Shown one piece after another: positions 43,836-52,370 of a stretch of DNA of 64,000 nucleotides; within the stretch, counting starts at the first letter, position 1; each line of letters opens with the position of its first letter. The translations under genes were made by a program, and so were the position numbers. Origin of the DNA: Limnohabitans sp. T6-5 (GTDB lineage: Bacteria; Pseudomonadota; Gammaproteobacteria; Burkholderiales; Burkholderiaceae_C); contig NZ_NERV01000004.1 of NCBI RefSeq assembly GCF_003063315.1, positions 1 to 64,000 of the forward strand, written 5' to 3'. The notes beneath the pieces are model-generated. The model had not been told where the DNA came from. It made no database searches and worked only from the letters and a program-made list of their open reading frames with translations.

Positions 43836-44924
43836 TCAGAAAGTGTGCTGCAGGCCCAAAGATGTCATGGACTTAGCAGATGTGGATGTGTTTACCAGAG
43901 CAGCGCTGTTGGTGACGTAGTCCACATACACCAAGCTCCGCTTGCTCAAAGCGTAACGCACGCCAACGTTAGCGATCTTGGCGTTTGTGCCGGTTGCGTT
44001 GTCATACTTGTGCTCGCCATACTTAACGTAAGGTGTCAAAGCGCCCATAGGCACAGTTGCTGTCAGAGCATATGAATCACCCTTTGTGAATGCAACAGCA
44101 GTACCTGCTGCAGTTGCTTTTTCGCTTTGGACGCCAGCACCCAATTTCACGACGCCGAGGTCGTACGTAGCACCAATAGTAGTCAGGGTACCCGTGCTCT
44201 GGACTGTAGCGTCAGCATCAGCTTTTTGGTAAGCAAACACAACAGCCAATGGGCCAGATGTGTATGTTGCATCAACGCCAGAGCTGTTGCCAGAAGCAGC
44301 AACACCAGCAGAAGCAGCTGTACCGTATGCATAAGTTGCATTAACTGCCAAGCCTGCAACCAATTCAGGCAGGCTGTAACGAACGGCCTTCACGTAACGT
44401 GTGGAGTCTGTAACATCGGTCGAAGCAGCTTGTGCATTCCCGCGAGTGGGGTTAGCCAACATCCAGCCAGCATTATTCAAACCAGGTGTTGCTTGGCCGG
44501 AGAACAAGATGCCGCCACCAGAGAAGCCAGAGTAGCAGCCGTGCTGATCGATTGTGCACACTGCTCCGATCGTGTTGGTGCCTTGGCGACCCAAACGAAC
44601 TTCTCCCCAGCCACCGGAAGCGCCCAACCAAGCACCACGGTTGAACAGCTTAGCGCTTGTTGAACCATCTGCGAAGCTAGGTTGCATTTCCAACCAGAAA
44701 TTGGCTTTTGTGCCGCCGCCCAGGTCTTCCACACCTACAAAACGCAGGCGCGAAGCACCGTGAATGCCGCTGCCCATGGTTGTTGCAGTAGACTTTGTTG
44801 CGCCTGCACCGACTTCAGTGGAACTGATACCAGCGTCCAGTTGACCGGAGATGGTCACAGAAGATTGAGCGAAAGCGCCAGTAGCGGCAGCCAATGTAGC
44901 CAGAGCAATCAGAGATTTTTTCAT
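43836..44924 (-). CDS. Burkholderiales-type porin with intact start
   Basis: 362-residue porin. Signal peptide M-K-K-S-L-I-A-L-A-T-L-A ending G-A-F-A; mature start Q-S-S-V-T-I-S-G-Q-L-D. VEDLGGGTKANFWLE and GGWGEVRLGRQG are the usual markers, and the C-terminus is Q-H-T-F. GGAG lies 11 bases before the ATG. This is the only one of the three closely related porins here with a complete 5' end, so it is the reference for the truncated ones at 9875 and 36206. The upstream region includes a hairpin (44996-45021) that would be in the 5' leader. Confidence 0.92.
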   Translation of the reverse strand: MKKSLIALATLAAATGAFAQSSVTISGQLDAGISSTEVGAGATKSTATTMGSGIHGASRLRFVGVEDLGGGTKANFWLEMQPSFADGSTSAKLFNRGAWLGASGGWGEVRLGRQGTNTIGAVCTIDQHGCYSGFSGGGILFSGQATPGLNNAGWMLANPTRGNAQAASTDVTDSTRYVKAVRYSLPELVAGLAVNATYAYGTAASAGVAASGNSSGVDATYTSGPLAVVFAYQKADADATVQSTGTLTTIGATYDLGVVKLGAGVQSEKATAAGTAVAFTKGDSYALTATVPMGALTPYVKYGEHKYDNATGTNAKIANVGVRYALSKRSLVYVDYVTNSAALVNTSTSAKSMTSLGLQHTF

Positions 44925-45506
44925 TGCAAGTTTCTCCAAGGTTAAACAAGAGCTCTGAATTCGGTGGGTGGATATCACCCCTCAAAACTCAGAGCCAACC
45001 TCCAAATCCGGAAGGTTGGATGTATTGCACCAGAGCCTTTGGCCTTCTCCAAGGTTTTTGAAAAAGAAAAGGGCTTTCCGTTGCAATCGTGCAACATGCA
45101 CCCGGTTTTACCCTTATGGGCAATATCAAATTTGACGATTTAATCATTCAAATCAACAACTTATCAGGTGCATTGAACGTTACTCGCTCTGACAAACCTT
45201 CATTGGAACTTCTGCAAATACCCAATTTGACTGAAATAACCGCCGCTTCGGATCGGTTCTCAGAACCCCAAAAAATTGCGGTTTTTTTTATCCCTTTGAA
45301 AAGTGTCTGTTCGATACGTCACACTAGAATTTTGAAATCTCGTCCCACGGTGCGCAACCTAACTTATCGTGAAAACTTCCAGGCGACCACTCGTTAAGTT
45401 CAAATCAACGAATCTGGTCCAAAAACCGCGCTTTGCAGCGCCGAAACCCCAAAAATGGAATTTTGTGATCATCACTTTTAGGTTTCTGACACGCTGGGGG
45501 TGGTGT
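44925..45506. other. AT-rich upstream region of the porin at 43836; no gene seen
   Basis: Contains a hairpin near 44996-45021 (CCAACC arms, one bulged base), likely in the porin leader. Beyond 45080 the sequence is AT-rich and I recognise no coding region. Confidence 0.5.
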
Positions 45507-46172
45507 TCACACTGGTTTAGCTGTCATCAACGAGGTGGCCTGTTGGTTGTTGGCCATCCATAAAGACGTTGTTGGACATCGAAATGCAATCAATTCTTGC
45601 ATCTTGACGAAGTCATCTTTCAAGGGGCGTTTGAAAATGGGTTCGTGGTGCGCAATGCGATTTCGTAAAGCGCGCAACTGTTCCAAGTCTCCATGAATCA
45701 GTCGACGCAGTTCTTGGACAGATTTTGTTGCATCCAAATGCGGCAGCACGCTGAACAGATGATCATTCCACAATCGGGTATCGAACCGTCCGGTGAACAT
45801 TTTTTGCCAAAAAACCATTTTGAGTTCAGCGATGACTTTGCCGGTGCTTTGCTCACGAGCGCGAGCACGAACAAGTTCATGGCGCGGATTGAAGCCAACT
45901 TTTGGACTCGGTAAGCTATTTTCGAAAACGCTCTCCCACGGCCATTGGCTCCCATAGACAGCGGCCAACGCATCTGACACCGCATTGCGGATGACCACCT
46001 CACAGACATGCAAAGGCGCAAGTAAGGCTGCTGATATTTGCGCATTCCATGCATACAAAGCCAATGCACGCGGCAATATTGGCCCTGGCGAATGGATTGC
46101 CGCCTCAAAAGTTGCAAGACGCGCATCTGACAGCATTGACTTTATCGTTTGTAGAGGTTCTGTATGTGACAT
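45507..46172 (-). CDS. Abi-like protein with HEPN RNase motif
   Basis: 221 residues. The C-terminal half carries LRALRNRIAHHEPIF, containing the R-N-x4-H motif of HEPN ribonucleases. With L-A-L-Y-A-W-N near residue 39 and VVIRNAVSDAL near 60 this matches Abi-like proteins that resemble abortive-infection factors. A role in phage defence or as a toxin is family inference. It is a single gene: a candidate small RNA is transcribed divergently from a promoter that overlaps its 5' end, and no protein antitoxin adjoins it. Confidence 0.8.
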   Translation of the reverse strand: MSHTEPLQTIKSMLSDARLATFEAAIHSPGPILPRALALYAWNAQISAALLAPLHVCEVVIRNAVSDALAAVYGSQWPWESVFENSLPSPKVGFNPRHELVRARAREQSTGKVIAELKMVFWQKMFTGRFDTRLWNDHLFSVLPHLDATKSVQELRRLIHGDLEQLRALRNRIAHHEPIFKRPLKDDFVKMQELIAFRCPTTSLWMANNQQATSLMTAKPV

Positions 46173-46192
46173 GCAAATTTGTGTCTTATAAT
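46165..46192 (+). promoter_or_regulatory. Sigma-70 promoter of a candidate small RNA
   Basis: -10 box TATAAT (46187-46192, exact consensus) and -35-like TGTGAC (46165-46170), spaced 16 bp. It points away from the Abi-like gene. Confidence 0.7.
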
Positions 46193-46197
46193 TGTCC

Positions 46198-46281
46198 GAC
46201 TAGCCACTAGGACTTGCGGGCGAAAGCCTCCCCCTAGGGACGTACGATAGATAGAAAAGCCCGCCTTGTGCGGGCTTTTTC
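46198..46281 (+). ncRNA. Candidate small RNA of about 84 nt with intrinsic terminator
   Basis: Starts about seven bases after a consensus TATAAT. The transcript can fold into a CTAGG/CCTAG stem enclosing a GGC-GAAA-GCC hairpin with a GNRA tetraloop, then an unpaired purine-rich stretch. It ends in GCCCGC/GCGGGC followed by five T residues. There is no plausible open reading frame with a ribosome site. It is not a tRNA. I do not recognise the family. Confidence 0.6.
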
Positions 46282-46618
46282 TATGGCGTTTATACATCCA
46301 AAAATACTCACTTTTGATTCATTTCACTGCTTGCTGATCCGCTCAGTCGTCGCAATCGTTGAGGGTTAGCAGCAAGTTTCTTGATGGAGGATGCAAATAA
46401 CGATGGCCCAAAGGTTTTTTGTTTGCATCATGGTTTGATGGGTCTGCCTGAATCACCGCAGACGCTGTTCTTGCCTCTGGCAACGGTGCGGTCGGGATGA
46501 AATTATGGTTTTGCTTGCGAGGGTATGCATTCTCCCCCCGACGTGGGGCCTGTGCCGAAGGCTGCGTTGTCGGCGCTGAAACTCAGACCTACGAGGGATG
46601 TGTTGTAGGGCGGCGGCT
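46282..46618. other. Region without a gene; two degenerate REP-like elements
   Basis: Remnants of REP-like palindromes lie at 46569 (GTCGG...GACCTAC) and 46605 (GTAGG...CTTCAG). No coding region is supported. Confidence 0.5.
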
Positions 46619-46795
46619 TCAGTGTGCCGTGACTGCGAATTTCAAGCCTGTGGCCTTGAGCACGGCGTTGAGAGTTCTGATCGTCGGGTTACCACGGGTT
46701 GATAGCGTTCGGTAGAGGGTCTCACGAGAAAGATGCGCCTTCTCGGCAGTAGAAGCCATGCCACCACGCGCATCGACAACTTTTCTATTGATCCG
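46619..46795 (-). pseudogene. Truncated HigA-like (COG3636-type) antitoxin
   Basis: The minus-strand frame ending at 46619 encodes AHLSRETLYRTLSTRGNP, then TIRTLNAVLKATGLKFAV: the C-terminal helix-turn-helix half of addiction-module antidote proteins. The usual 50 N-terminal residues and a start with ribosome site are absent, and no RelE-type partner precedes it. A short product from an internal ATG (about 42 residues) cannot be excluded. Confidence 0.6.
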
Positions 46796-46844
46796 GCCCT
46801 GTGAAGTTTGAAGTCAACGGCTTTTCTTGGGCACAGCGATCAGT

Positions 46845-46916
46845 GTGGGAGCCCCGCCCTCGGGGCGATGGGTGGTGGTCTGCGAGGCTCAATCGCGGCG
46901 AGGGCGCCGCTCCCAC
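46845..46916. repeat. Inverted pair of a second REP-like family (GTGGGAGC type)
   Basis: Forward GTGGGAGC, CCCGCCC, CGGGGCGAT at 46845-46869 and the reversed partner ending GCTCCCAC at 46916, 22 bp apart. Each arm is itself palindromic. The head and the GCGAT end are those of the classic GTAGGAGC...GCGA REP sequences of pseudomonads. Confidence 0.75.
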
Positions 46917-47022
46917 AAAAAAGCGTTCTTGCAAACTTCATCGGGCCGAATCAATAAGTCATGCCCCTTCAGATGGTTCAATTCAGTGTCGGCCACAACC
47001 AAATCAAAAGCCACTGCATACT

Positions 47023-47223
47023 TCAGTGCGCCTCCCGATCATCGGCCAAATGAGTCAGGCGGTATTCCGCCTTTTCTCCCGTATCAACCATCGTGACCTC
47101 TACCAACCAGTCACCATCGCTCAGCTGACGAACTGCATGGCCGACTTCATACTGAGGCCCAAAAGGTCCAATGCTCTTGATCTTACCGACCGGTATGGGC
47201 GGTGATTCAAGGACTGTAAGCAT
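47023..47223 (-). CDS. Small hypothetical protein, DUF5397-like
   Basis: 66 residues starting MLTVLESPPIPVG and containing IGPFGPQYEVGHAVRQL, then D-G-D-W-L-V-E-V and EKAEYRLTHLADD. This strand-rich pattern resembles the small DUF5397 proteins. GGAGAG is seven bases before the ATG at 47223, which favours this start over one 38 codons upstream. Function is unknown. Confidence 0.6.
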   Translation of the reverse strand: MLTVLESPPIPVGKIKSIGPFGPQYEVGHAVRQLSDGDWLVEVTMVDTGEKAEYRLTHLADDREAH

Positions 47224-47366
47224 CACAGTTCTCTCCAAAAAATCCTCATTTAAAGATTGCTGAACAAGCTGTTTTTGACGCTTTCTTATCTGGTAACTTG
47301 GTCCATTGCACATCATCACCTGATCTGCATCACGCATGGTTCAACCCAGTTGTTTAAACTCCCCTC

Positions 47367-47993
47367 ATGACTTTGAACGCTTTGATCCTGGCCGCTGACA
47401 GTGCTTTGCGCACTTTGTGGGCCGAGCCCCGTGCCAGCCGCCCGACACCCACTGCCACCACACCCGAAGGGGTGCTGAGCGACGCCGAACGGCGCGAGGC
47501 GGCAGCCTTGATGCGGGTGAACCATGTGGGTGAGGTCTGCGCCCAGGCGCTGTACACCGGCCAGGCGCTGGCCTGCACCAACCCCGCCTTGCGGGCGCAA
47601 TTGGCGCAGGCCAGCCGCGAAGAAACAGATCATCTGGCCTGGACGCAGCAGCGCCTGAATGAATTGAAAGACCGCCCGTCGCTGCTCAACCCTCTTTGGT
47701 ATGCGGGGGCTTTTGCCATTGGATACGCGGCAGGCAAGTTGGGCGGGGACCGTGTCAGTCTGGGCTTTGTGGTTGAAACCGAGCGGCAAGTCGAAGCCCA
47801 CCTGCAAAGCCACATGGACCGGCTGCCAGCGGCCGATGCGGCCTCAAGGGCCATCGTGGCGCAAATGAAAACAGATGAAATCGCGCACGCCCACATGGCG
47901 CAACAAGCGGGGGCCGTCGAGTTGCCTGCACCCGTCAAAGGGCTGATGAAAGTCGCCGCCAAGGTGATGACGACGGTGGCGCCCCGGGTTTGA
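47367..47993 (+). CDS. coq7: 3-demethoxyubiquinone 3-hydroxylase
   Basis: 208-residue di-iron monooxygenase of ubiquinone synthesis. Two tandem ligand sets are visible: MRVNHVGE with EETDH in the first half, and [11 protein letters not shown] with DEIAHAHMA in the second. A hydrophobic hairpin ([18 protein letters not shown]) between them anchors it to the membrane. This is the betaproteobacterial Coq7 type, with an N-terminal extension of about 40 residues. Confidence 0.93.
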   Translation: MTLNALILAADSALRTLWAEPRASRPTPTATTPEGVLSDAERREAAALMRVNHVGEVCAQALYTGQALACTNPALRAQLAQASREETDHLAWTQQRLNELKDRPSLLNPLWYAGAFAIGYAAGKLGGDRVSLGFVVETERQVEAHLQSHMDRLPAADAASRAIVAQMKTDEIAHAHMAQQAGAVELPAPVKGLMKVAAKVMTTVAPRV

Positions 47994-48023
47994 ACATCAC
48001 GGCTGGATATGTGCGCCAGAGAC

Positions 48024-49244
48024 TCACAGATAGGCCATTGGAATGGCTGTCACAGTGGAGGACAAGGGCACATCGCGCGGCGTCAGGCACAGCACGGCGC
48101 CAGGCCCTAAGGTTTTGCCCAAATTCTCGGCGGCCAAAAATGCTTTCCCTATCTGCGCAGACGGCGCTGCCGTTTTCTTGATTTCTACTGGATAGATCAC
48201 ATCATTGACCTCAATGAGCAGGTCAATTTCTTTTTGTTCTGTATCTCGATAAAAGTAAATTGGCGCTTCTTTTCCGTTGTGCCAATAGCTTTTAAGGATT
48301 TCGGTGACTGCCCAAGTCTCGAGCATGGCGCCAGACATACTGCCTGCCTCCAGCGCCTCGGGGGAGCCCCATTTCGTCAAATAAGCGGCTAAACCTGTGT
48401 CCAGGAAATACAGCTTGGGCGACTTGATCATCCGCTTGGTCAAATTGCGGTGATAAGGCTGCAGCAAATACACCAGCCCCGACGCTTCGAGCACCGACAA
48501 CCAGGCCTTGGCTGTTTTGGTGTCGATGTCTACTTCATTGGCCAGATTGGCATAGTTGAGCAGTTGCCCTGTTCTGGCTGCCACCACACTTAAAAAAAGG
48601 TGAAAACTCAGGGGATCAGAAACTTTGAGCAGATCGCGCACATCACGCTGCACATAGGTTTGAACGTAAGAGCGGTAAAAAATATCGCGGCTTTGAGGGC
48701 CTTGGCTTAGCAAACGCGGATATGAGCCCATCCAGATTTGTTCATAAAGCGCCTTCAGGGGCATATCTTGGGCCGCGCTGCGCGCATGACCAATCCATTC
48801 TGGCGTAGGCACAAATGGCACCGCTTGGAGGGCTCGGTCTTGTTGCTCGGCCTGAGACAAACCGAGCAGATCCAAAATGGCCACTCTGCCCGCAAGGCTC
48901 TCGGTCACACCTTGCATGAGCTGAAATTTTTGAGACCCTGTGAGCCAAAACAAGCCGTTTCTTGAGTCCCTGTCCACCACCATTTTGATGGCGCTGAAGA
49001 GTTGCGGCGCGTACTGCACTTCATCAATCGTCACAGGCGCCGGCCATGTTTGCAGAAAAAGCGCCGGATCTTGCTGCGCCAAACGTCGCATTTCCAGATC
49101 GTCCAAGGTGACATAGGACCTGGCGCCTTCGCTGCACATGTCCAACAAAGTGGTTTTGCCCACCTGGCGGGGACCCGTGACCATCAGCACCGGAAAGCTC
49201 TGGCTGATCGTGTGTATGGTTTGACTGAGTGTGCGAAGGCGCAT
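48024..49244 (-). CDS. AAA ATPase with DUF4143 domain
   Basis: 406 residues. Walker A GPRQVGKTTL (about 25-34), Walker B P-V-T-I-D-E-V-Q, and sensor L-T-G-S-Q form the AAA_14 core. The C-terminal DUF4143 domain has LETWAVTEILKS and a PD-(D/E)XK-like stretch (YFYRDTEQKEIDLLIE followed by VEIKKT). Such proteins are widespread, variable and often in accessory regions; their function is unresolved. It converges with coq7 and has no obvious partner. Confidence 0.87.
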   Translation of the reverse strand: MRLRTLSQTIHTISQSFPVLMVTGPRQVGKTTLLDMCSEGARSYVTLDDLEMRRLAQQDPALFLQTWPAPVTIDEVQYAPQLFSAIKMVVDRDSRNGLFWLTGSQKFQLMQGVTESLAGRVAILDLLGLSQAEQQDRALQAVPFVPTPEWIGHARSAAQDMPLKALYEQIWMGSYPRLLSQGPQSRDIFYRSYVQTYVQRDVRDLLKVSDPLSFHLFLSVVAARTGQLLNYANLANEVDIDTKTAKAWLSVLEASGLVYLLQPYHRNLTKRMIKSPKLYFLDTGLAAYLTKWGSPEALEAGSMSGAMLETWAVTEILKSYWHNGKEAPIYFYRDTEQKEIDLLIEVNDVIYPVEIKKTAAPSAQIGKAFLAAENLGKTLGPGAVLCLTPRDVPLSSTVTAIPMAYL

Positions 49245-49287
49245 GACTTCCTGAATTTATGGAAAGTAATTCCATTTTTTCAGAATT

Positions 49288-49740
49288 TTAAACCACTTCC
49301 ACCAACTCAAAACTGGTCGTGATCTCGGCCGTTTTGCCCAGCATGATGCTGGCCGAGCAGTATTTGTCGTGGCTCATGGCAATGGCGCGCTCAACGGCAC
49401 TGGCCGGGATGGCTTTGCCCGTGACGGTGAAATGCATATTGATTTTGGTGAACACCTTGGGGTCTACCTCGGCGCGTTCGCTGCTCAGTTTGACGCTGCA
49501 ACCGCGCACGTCATGGCGGCCACGCTTCAAGATGAGGACCACGTCGTAAGCGGTGCAGCCGCCCGTGCCGGCCAGCAAGGTTTCCATGGGGCGGGGTGCG
49601 AGGTTTTGACCACCGTTTTCAGGCTTGGCGGCATCGGGCGCGCCGTCCATGGCGATCATGTGGCCCGAGCCTGTTTCGGCCAAAAAGCCCATGCCCGAGC
49701 GGGTGCCGGCAGCGCCGGTCCAGGTAACTGTGCATTCCAT
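49288..49740 (-). CDS. OsmC-family peroxiredoxin-like protein
   Basis: 150-residue OsmC/Ohr-fold protein. The two redox cysteines are in LAGTGGCTAYDVV and SHDKYCSAS, spaced as in OsmC proteins (about 60 residues). The conserved Glu is in RPMETLLAG. It likely reduces organic hydroperoxides or is a relative of unknown substrate (YhfA-like). The start at 49740 (MECTVTW) fits the family; 15 more codons are open upstream. Confidence 0.86.
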   Translation of the reverse strand: MECTVTWTGAAGTRSGMGFLAETGSGHMIAMDGAPDAAKPENGGQNLAPRPMETLLAGTGGCTAYDVVLILKRGRHDVRGCSVKLSSERAEVDPKVFTKINMHFTVTGKAIPASAVERAIAMSHDKYCSASIMLGKTAEITTSFELVEVV

Positions 49741-49828
49741 TGTGTGATTCCCAATCTGTTCTGAGGTGCTGTTCAAGCGGCTCATATGTTAAAGCCTGGC
49801 CTCGCGCCCCATGACAACCCCGCCTCTT

Positions 49829-49904
49829 GTAGGTCGGCGGCTTCAGCCCCGACATGGATCTGAGTCAAAGCCACGAACGTCGGAGCTGAAGCTGCCGACC
49901 TACC
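49829..49904. repeat. Inverted pair of REP-like elements with a third stem variant
   Basis: Reversed unit 49829-49855 has inner stem GGCT/AGCC, and forward unit 49879-49904 has AGCT/AGCT, both within the same GTCGG/CCGAC outer stem and with GTAG heads. The compensated changes relative to the ACTC/GAGT and GGTC/GACC types show that pairing is what is conserved. Confidence 0.85.
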
Positions 49905-50023
49905 GGGCAGCCCTACACGCTGAAAGACGGCGTTGGCAAAACGACCATGCTCCGTCGTTGGCTTGTGCTTCGACGATGTACCGCCCCATGTCTTTACAAG
50001 ATTTTGCAAATTGATACACCCGG

Positions 50024-50040
50024 TTGCTGCACCGCAGCAA
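50024..50040. promoter_or_regulatory. Short palindrome upstream of candidate RNA
   Basis: TTGCTGC/GCAGCAA with a three-base centre, about 10 bp upstream of a TAAAAT box. It may be an operator or part of an RNA fold. Confidence 0.35.
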
Positions 50041-50061
50041 AAATATCGCTAAAATTGCGAA

Positions 50062-50152
50062 CAGTCGTGCTTTTTTGCACGGACCCTTTGTCTCCTCCAC
50101 CCTCTGAAAAGGTGGATTTGCCCCGAACCGCAAGGCTCGGGGCATTTTTTTT
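50062..50152 (+). ncRNA. Candidate structured RNA with terminator upstream of ilvA (small RNA or attenuator)
   Basis: Downstream of TAAAAT (50050-50055) the sequence can form three hairpins in a row: GTCGTGC/GCACGGAC (loop of Ts), CCACC/GGTGG, and a strong GCCCCGA/TCGGGGC terminator followed by eight Ts. No open frame with a ribosome site lies inside it. It ends about 60 bp before the ilvA start, so it is either an independent small RNA or an attenuator controlling ilvA. Confidence 0.6.
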
Positions 50153-50214
50153 GGCCCGTTATCATCGGTGCTCACCCTTTTGACCGTCGCTCCCCTTTGT
50201 GCGACCGCTTGCGC

Positions 50215-51762
50215 ATGACCACCCCTCACCTCAAACCCGCCGATTACCTGATCAAAATCCTCAACGCCCGCGTGTACGACGTGGCCACCGAGTCGGCCCT
50301 GGAGATCGCCAAAAACCTGTCGCGTCGCCTGAACAACCAGGTGCTGCTCAAGCGTGAAGACCAGCAACCGGTGCATAGCTTCAAGCTGCGTGGGGCCTAC
50401 AACAAGCTGGCGCACCTGACCCCAGCGCAGCTCAAAAAAGGCGTGATCTGCGCCTCTGCTGGCAACCATGCACAAGGCGTTGCGCTGGGCGCCAGCAAGC
50501 TGGGCGCCCGCGCCGTCATCGTCATGCCCACCACCACCCCCCAAGTCAAGATTGACGCGGTCAAGAACCTGGGCGGCGAGGTGGTGCTGTTTGGCGACAG
50601 CTATTCCGACGCCTACAACCACTCAGTGCTGCTGGAAAAAAAGCAGGGCCTGAGCTTTGTGCATCCGTTTGACGACCCGGATGTGATCGCGGGCCAGGGC
50701 ACCATCGCCATGGAGATGCTGCGCCAACACACGGGGCCGCTCGATGCCGTATTCGTGGCCATTGGCGGCGGCGGCCTCATCAGCGGCGTGGCCAACTACA
50801 TCAAGGCGGTGCGGCCCGGGGTCAAGGTGATTGGGGTGCAGATGAACGACTCCAACGCGATGATGCAGTCGGTGGCTGCCAAAAAACGCGTGACTTTGGC
50901 CGATGTGGGCTTGTTCTCGGACGGCACCGCCGTCAAGCTGGTCGGCGAAGAAACTTTCCGCGTGGCGCGGGGCCTGGTGGACGAATTCATGACGGTGGAC
51001 ACCGACGCGGTGTGCGCGGCCATCAAGGACATTTTTGTGGACACCCGCTCCATCGTGGAGCCCGCAGGCGCGCTGGCGGTGGCGGCCATCAAACAATATG
51101 TGGCCACGCACAAGACCAAAGGCCAGACCTACGCCGCCATTTTGTGCGGCGCCAACATGAACTTTGACCGCCTGCGCTTTGTGGCCGAGCGCGCCGATGT
51201 GGGCGAAGAAAAAGAAGCCCTGTTTGCCGTGACCATCCCCGAAGAGCGCGGCAGCTTCAAGCGCTTTTTGGAGCTGATCGGCAGCTTGCCGGGCGGCCCC
51301 CGCAACGTGACCGAGTTCAACTACCGCATGAGCGATTCAGACCAAGCCCATGTGTTTTTGGGCCTGAGCACGCAGGGCAAGGGCGAGAGCACCAAGATCA
51401 CAGCCAACTTCAACAAACACAAGTTCAAGGCCCTGGACCTGACGCACGACGAACTGGCCAAAGAACACATCCGCCACATGGTGGGCGGGCACTCGGCGCT
51501 GTCACAAGACGAGCGCCTGCTGCGCTTTGAGTTCCCCGAGCGGCCAGGTGCCTTGCTCAAGTTCCTCAGCCTGATGCGTCCGGGCTGGAACATCAGCCTC
51601 TTCCACTACCGCAACCAGGGGGCCGACTACGGCCGCATTCTGGTGGGCATTCAAGTACCACCCAAGGACGACAAGGCGTTTGACAAGTTCCTCAAAGCGC
51701 TGGGTTATCCGTATGCGGAAGAGACGGATAACCCGGTTTATCGGCTGTTTTTGCGGGCTTGA
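50215..51762 (+). CDS. ilvA: Threonine ammonia-lyase, biosynthetic
   Basis: 515-residue PLP enzyme that converts threonine to 2-oxobutanoate for isoleucine synthesis. The catalytic Lys is in VHSFKLRGAYNKL, the phosphate-binding loop is IGGGGL, and SAGNHAQGVA is the conserved Asn loop. Two C-terminal ACT-like regulatory domains (RGSFKRFLELIG; FEFPERPGALLKFLSLM) indicate the long, isoleucine-inhibited form. The ATG at 50215 is the likely start. A hairpin/terminator region lies just upstream. Confidence 0.95.
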   Translation: MTTPHLKPADYLIKILNARVYDVATESALEIAKNLSRRLNNQVLLKREDQQPVHSFKLRGAYNKLAHLTPAQLKKGVICASAGNHAQGVALGASKLGARAVIVMPTTTPQVKIDAVKNLGGEVVLFGDSYSDAYNHSVLLEKKQGLSFVHPFDDPDVIAGQGTIAMEMLRQHTGPLDAVFVAIGGGGLISGVANYIKAVRPGVKVIGVQMNDSNAMMQSVAAKKRVTLADVGLFSDGTAVKLVGEETFRVARGLVDEFMTVDTDAVCAAIKDIFVDTRSIVEPAGALAVAAIKQYVATHKTKGQTYAAILCGANMNFDRLRFVAERADVGEEKEALFAVTIPEERGSFKRFLELIGSLPGGPRNVTEFNYRMSDSDQAHVFLGLSTQGKGESTKITANFNKHKFKALDLTHDELAKEHIRHMVGGHSALSQDERLLRFEFPERPGALLKFLSLMRPGWNISLFHYRNQGADYGRILVGIQVPPKDDKAFDKFLKALGYPYAEETDNPVYRLFLRA

Positions 51763-51775
51763 ATCCCAGCATTTT

Positions 51776-51800
51776 GTAGGAGCCTTGCCCTGCAAGCGAT
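51776..51800 (+). repeat. REP-like element of the GTAGGAGC family
   Basis: GTAGGAGCC followed by TTGCCCTGCAAGCGAT: a palindromic TTGC/GCAA core between head and GCGAT tail, just after ilvA. The same element occurs at 63431. Confidence 0.75.
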
Positions 51801-51857
51801 TTCCCACGCCCCCCCCACCATCCCACTCGCGAACAGGACTGGTGGTGTTGTGCTGGA

Positions 51858-52331
51858 TCAAGGCGCTTTGTCCGACCCAGGCAATTGAAGTGTCCAGCCG
51901 TTGGCGGGGCCGGTGCCCAGCCGGGCCAGTCGTGGCTCCAGACTTTGCAGCACCACGCCATCAGCCACCACCTGCCCCACCCGATAGGCCTTGGGCGGCA
52001 GGCCGTCGGTGCCAATGAGCGCGCTGCCCTGGCCTGAACTGGCGGCGATCACGCCCATGAGCTGAAAGCGTGCGGCTTGTGGTGTGGGCGCTGCGGCTGT
52101 TGCCGTGACCACGCCCAAGGCTCGCCCCAGACCGGCATCGCTTGGTGCTTGTGTGCGCTGGCTCACCGTCAGTGTTTCGGACGCTGGAAGCATGCCGTCT
52201 TGCACCGGGAACTGCAAAAACCAATACACCAGACTGGCCGCAGCTGCTGACCACGCCAGCAGCGTCAAGCCATAGCGCCAGGGCCAACGATTCAGTGAAA
52301 AGGGCTTTGAAGCTGAAGGGGTGGTGGACAT
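51858..52331 (-). CDS. gspC: Type II secretion inner-membrane protein GspC
   Basis: 157 residues: a cytoplasmic N-terminus, one membrane helix (about 20-42), and a periplasmic homology region (FQLMGVIAASSGQGSALIGTDGLPPKAYRVGQVVADG). The latter links the inner-membrane platform to secretin GspD. It is short and lacks the C-terminal PDZ or coiled-coil domain of many GspC proteins. It is divergent from gspG with about 40 bp between starts, while the rest of the system is on the plus strand. Start at MSTT (52331) or six codons earlier. Confidence 0.82.
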   Translation of the reverse strand: MSTTPSASKPFSLNRWPWRYGLTLLAWSAAAASLVYWFLQFPVQDGMLPASETLTVSQRTQAPSDAGLGRALGVVTATAAAPTPQAARFQLMGVIAASSGQGSALIGTDGLPPKAYRVGQVVADGVVLQSLEPRLARLGTGPANGWTLQLPGSDKAP

Positions 52332-52370
52332 GTCATGGAGGGTGCGCATGCTCAGATTATGATGGACGCT

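Noticed and set aside
46198..46281. A tRNA gene
   Set aside because: No cloverleaf, no T-loop TTCGA, and the 3' end is an intrinsic terminator.
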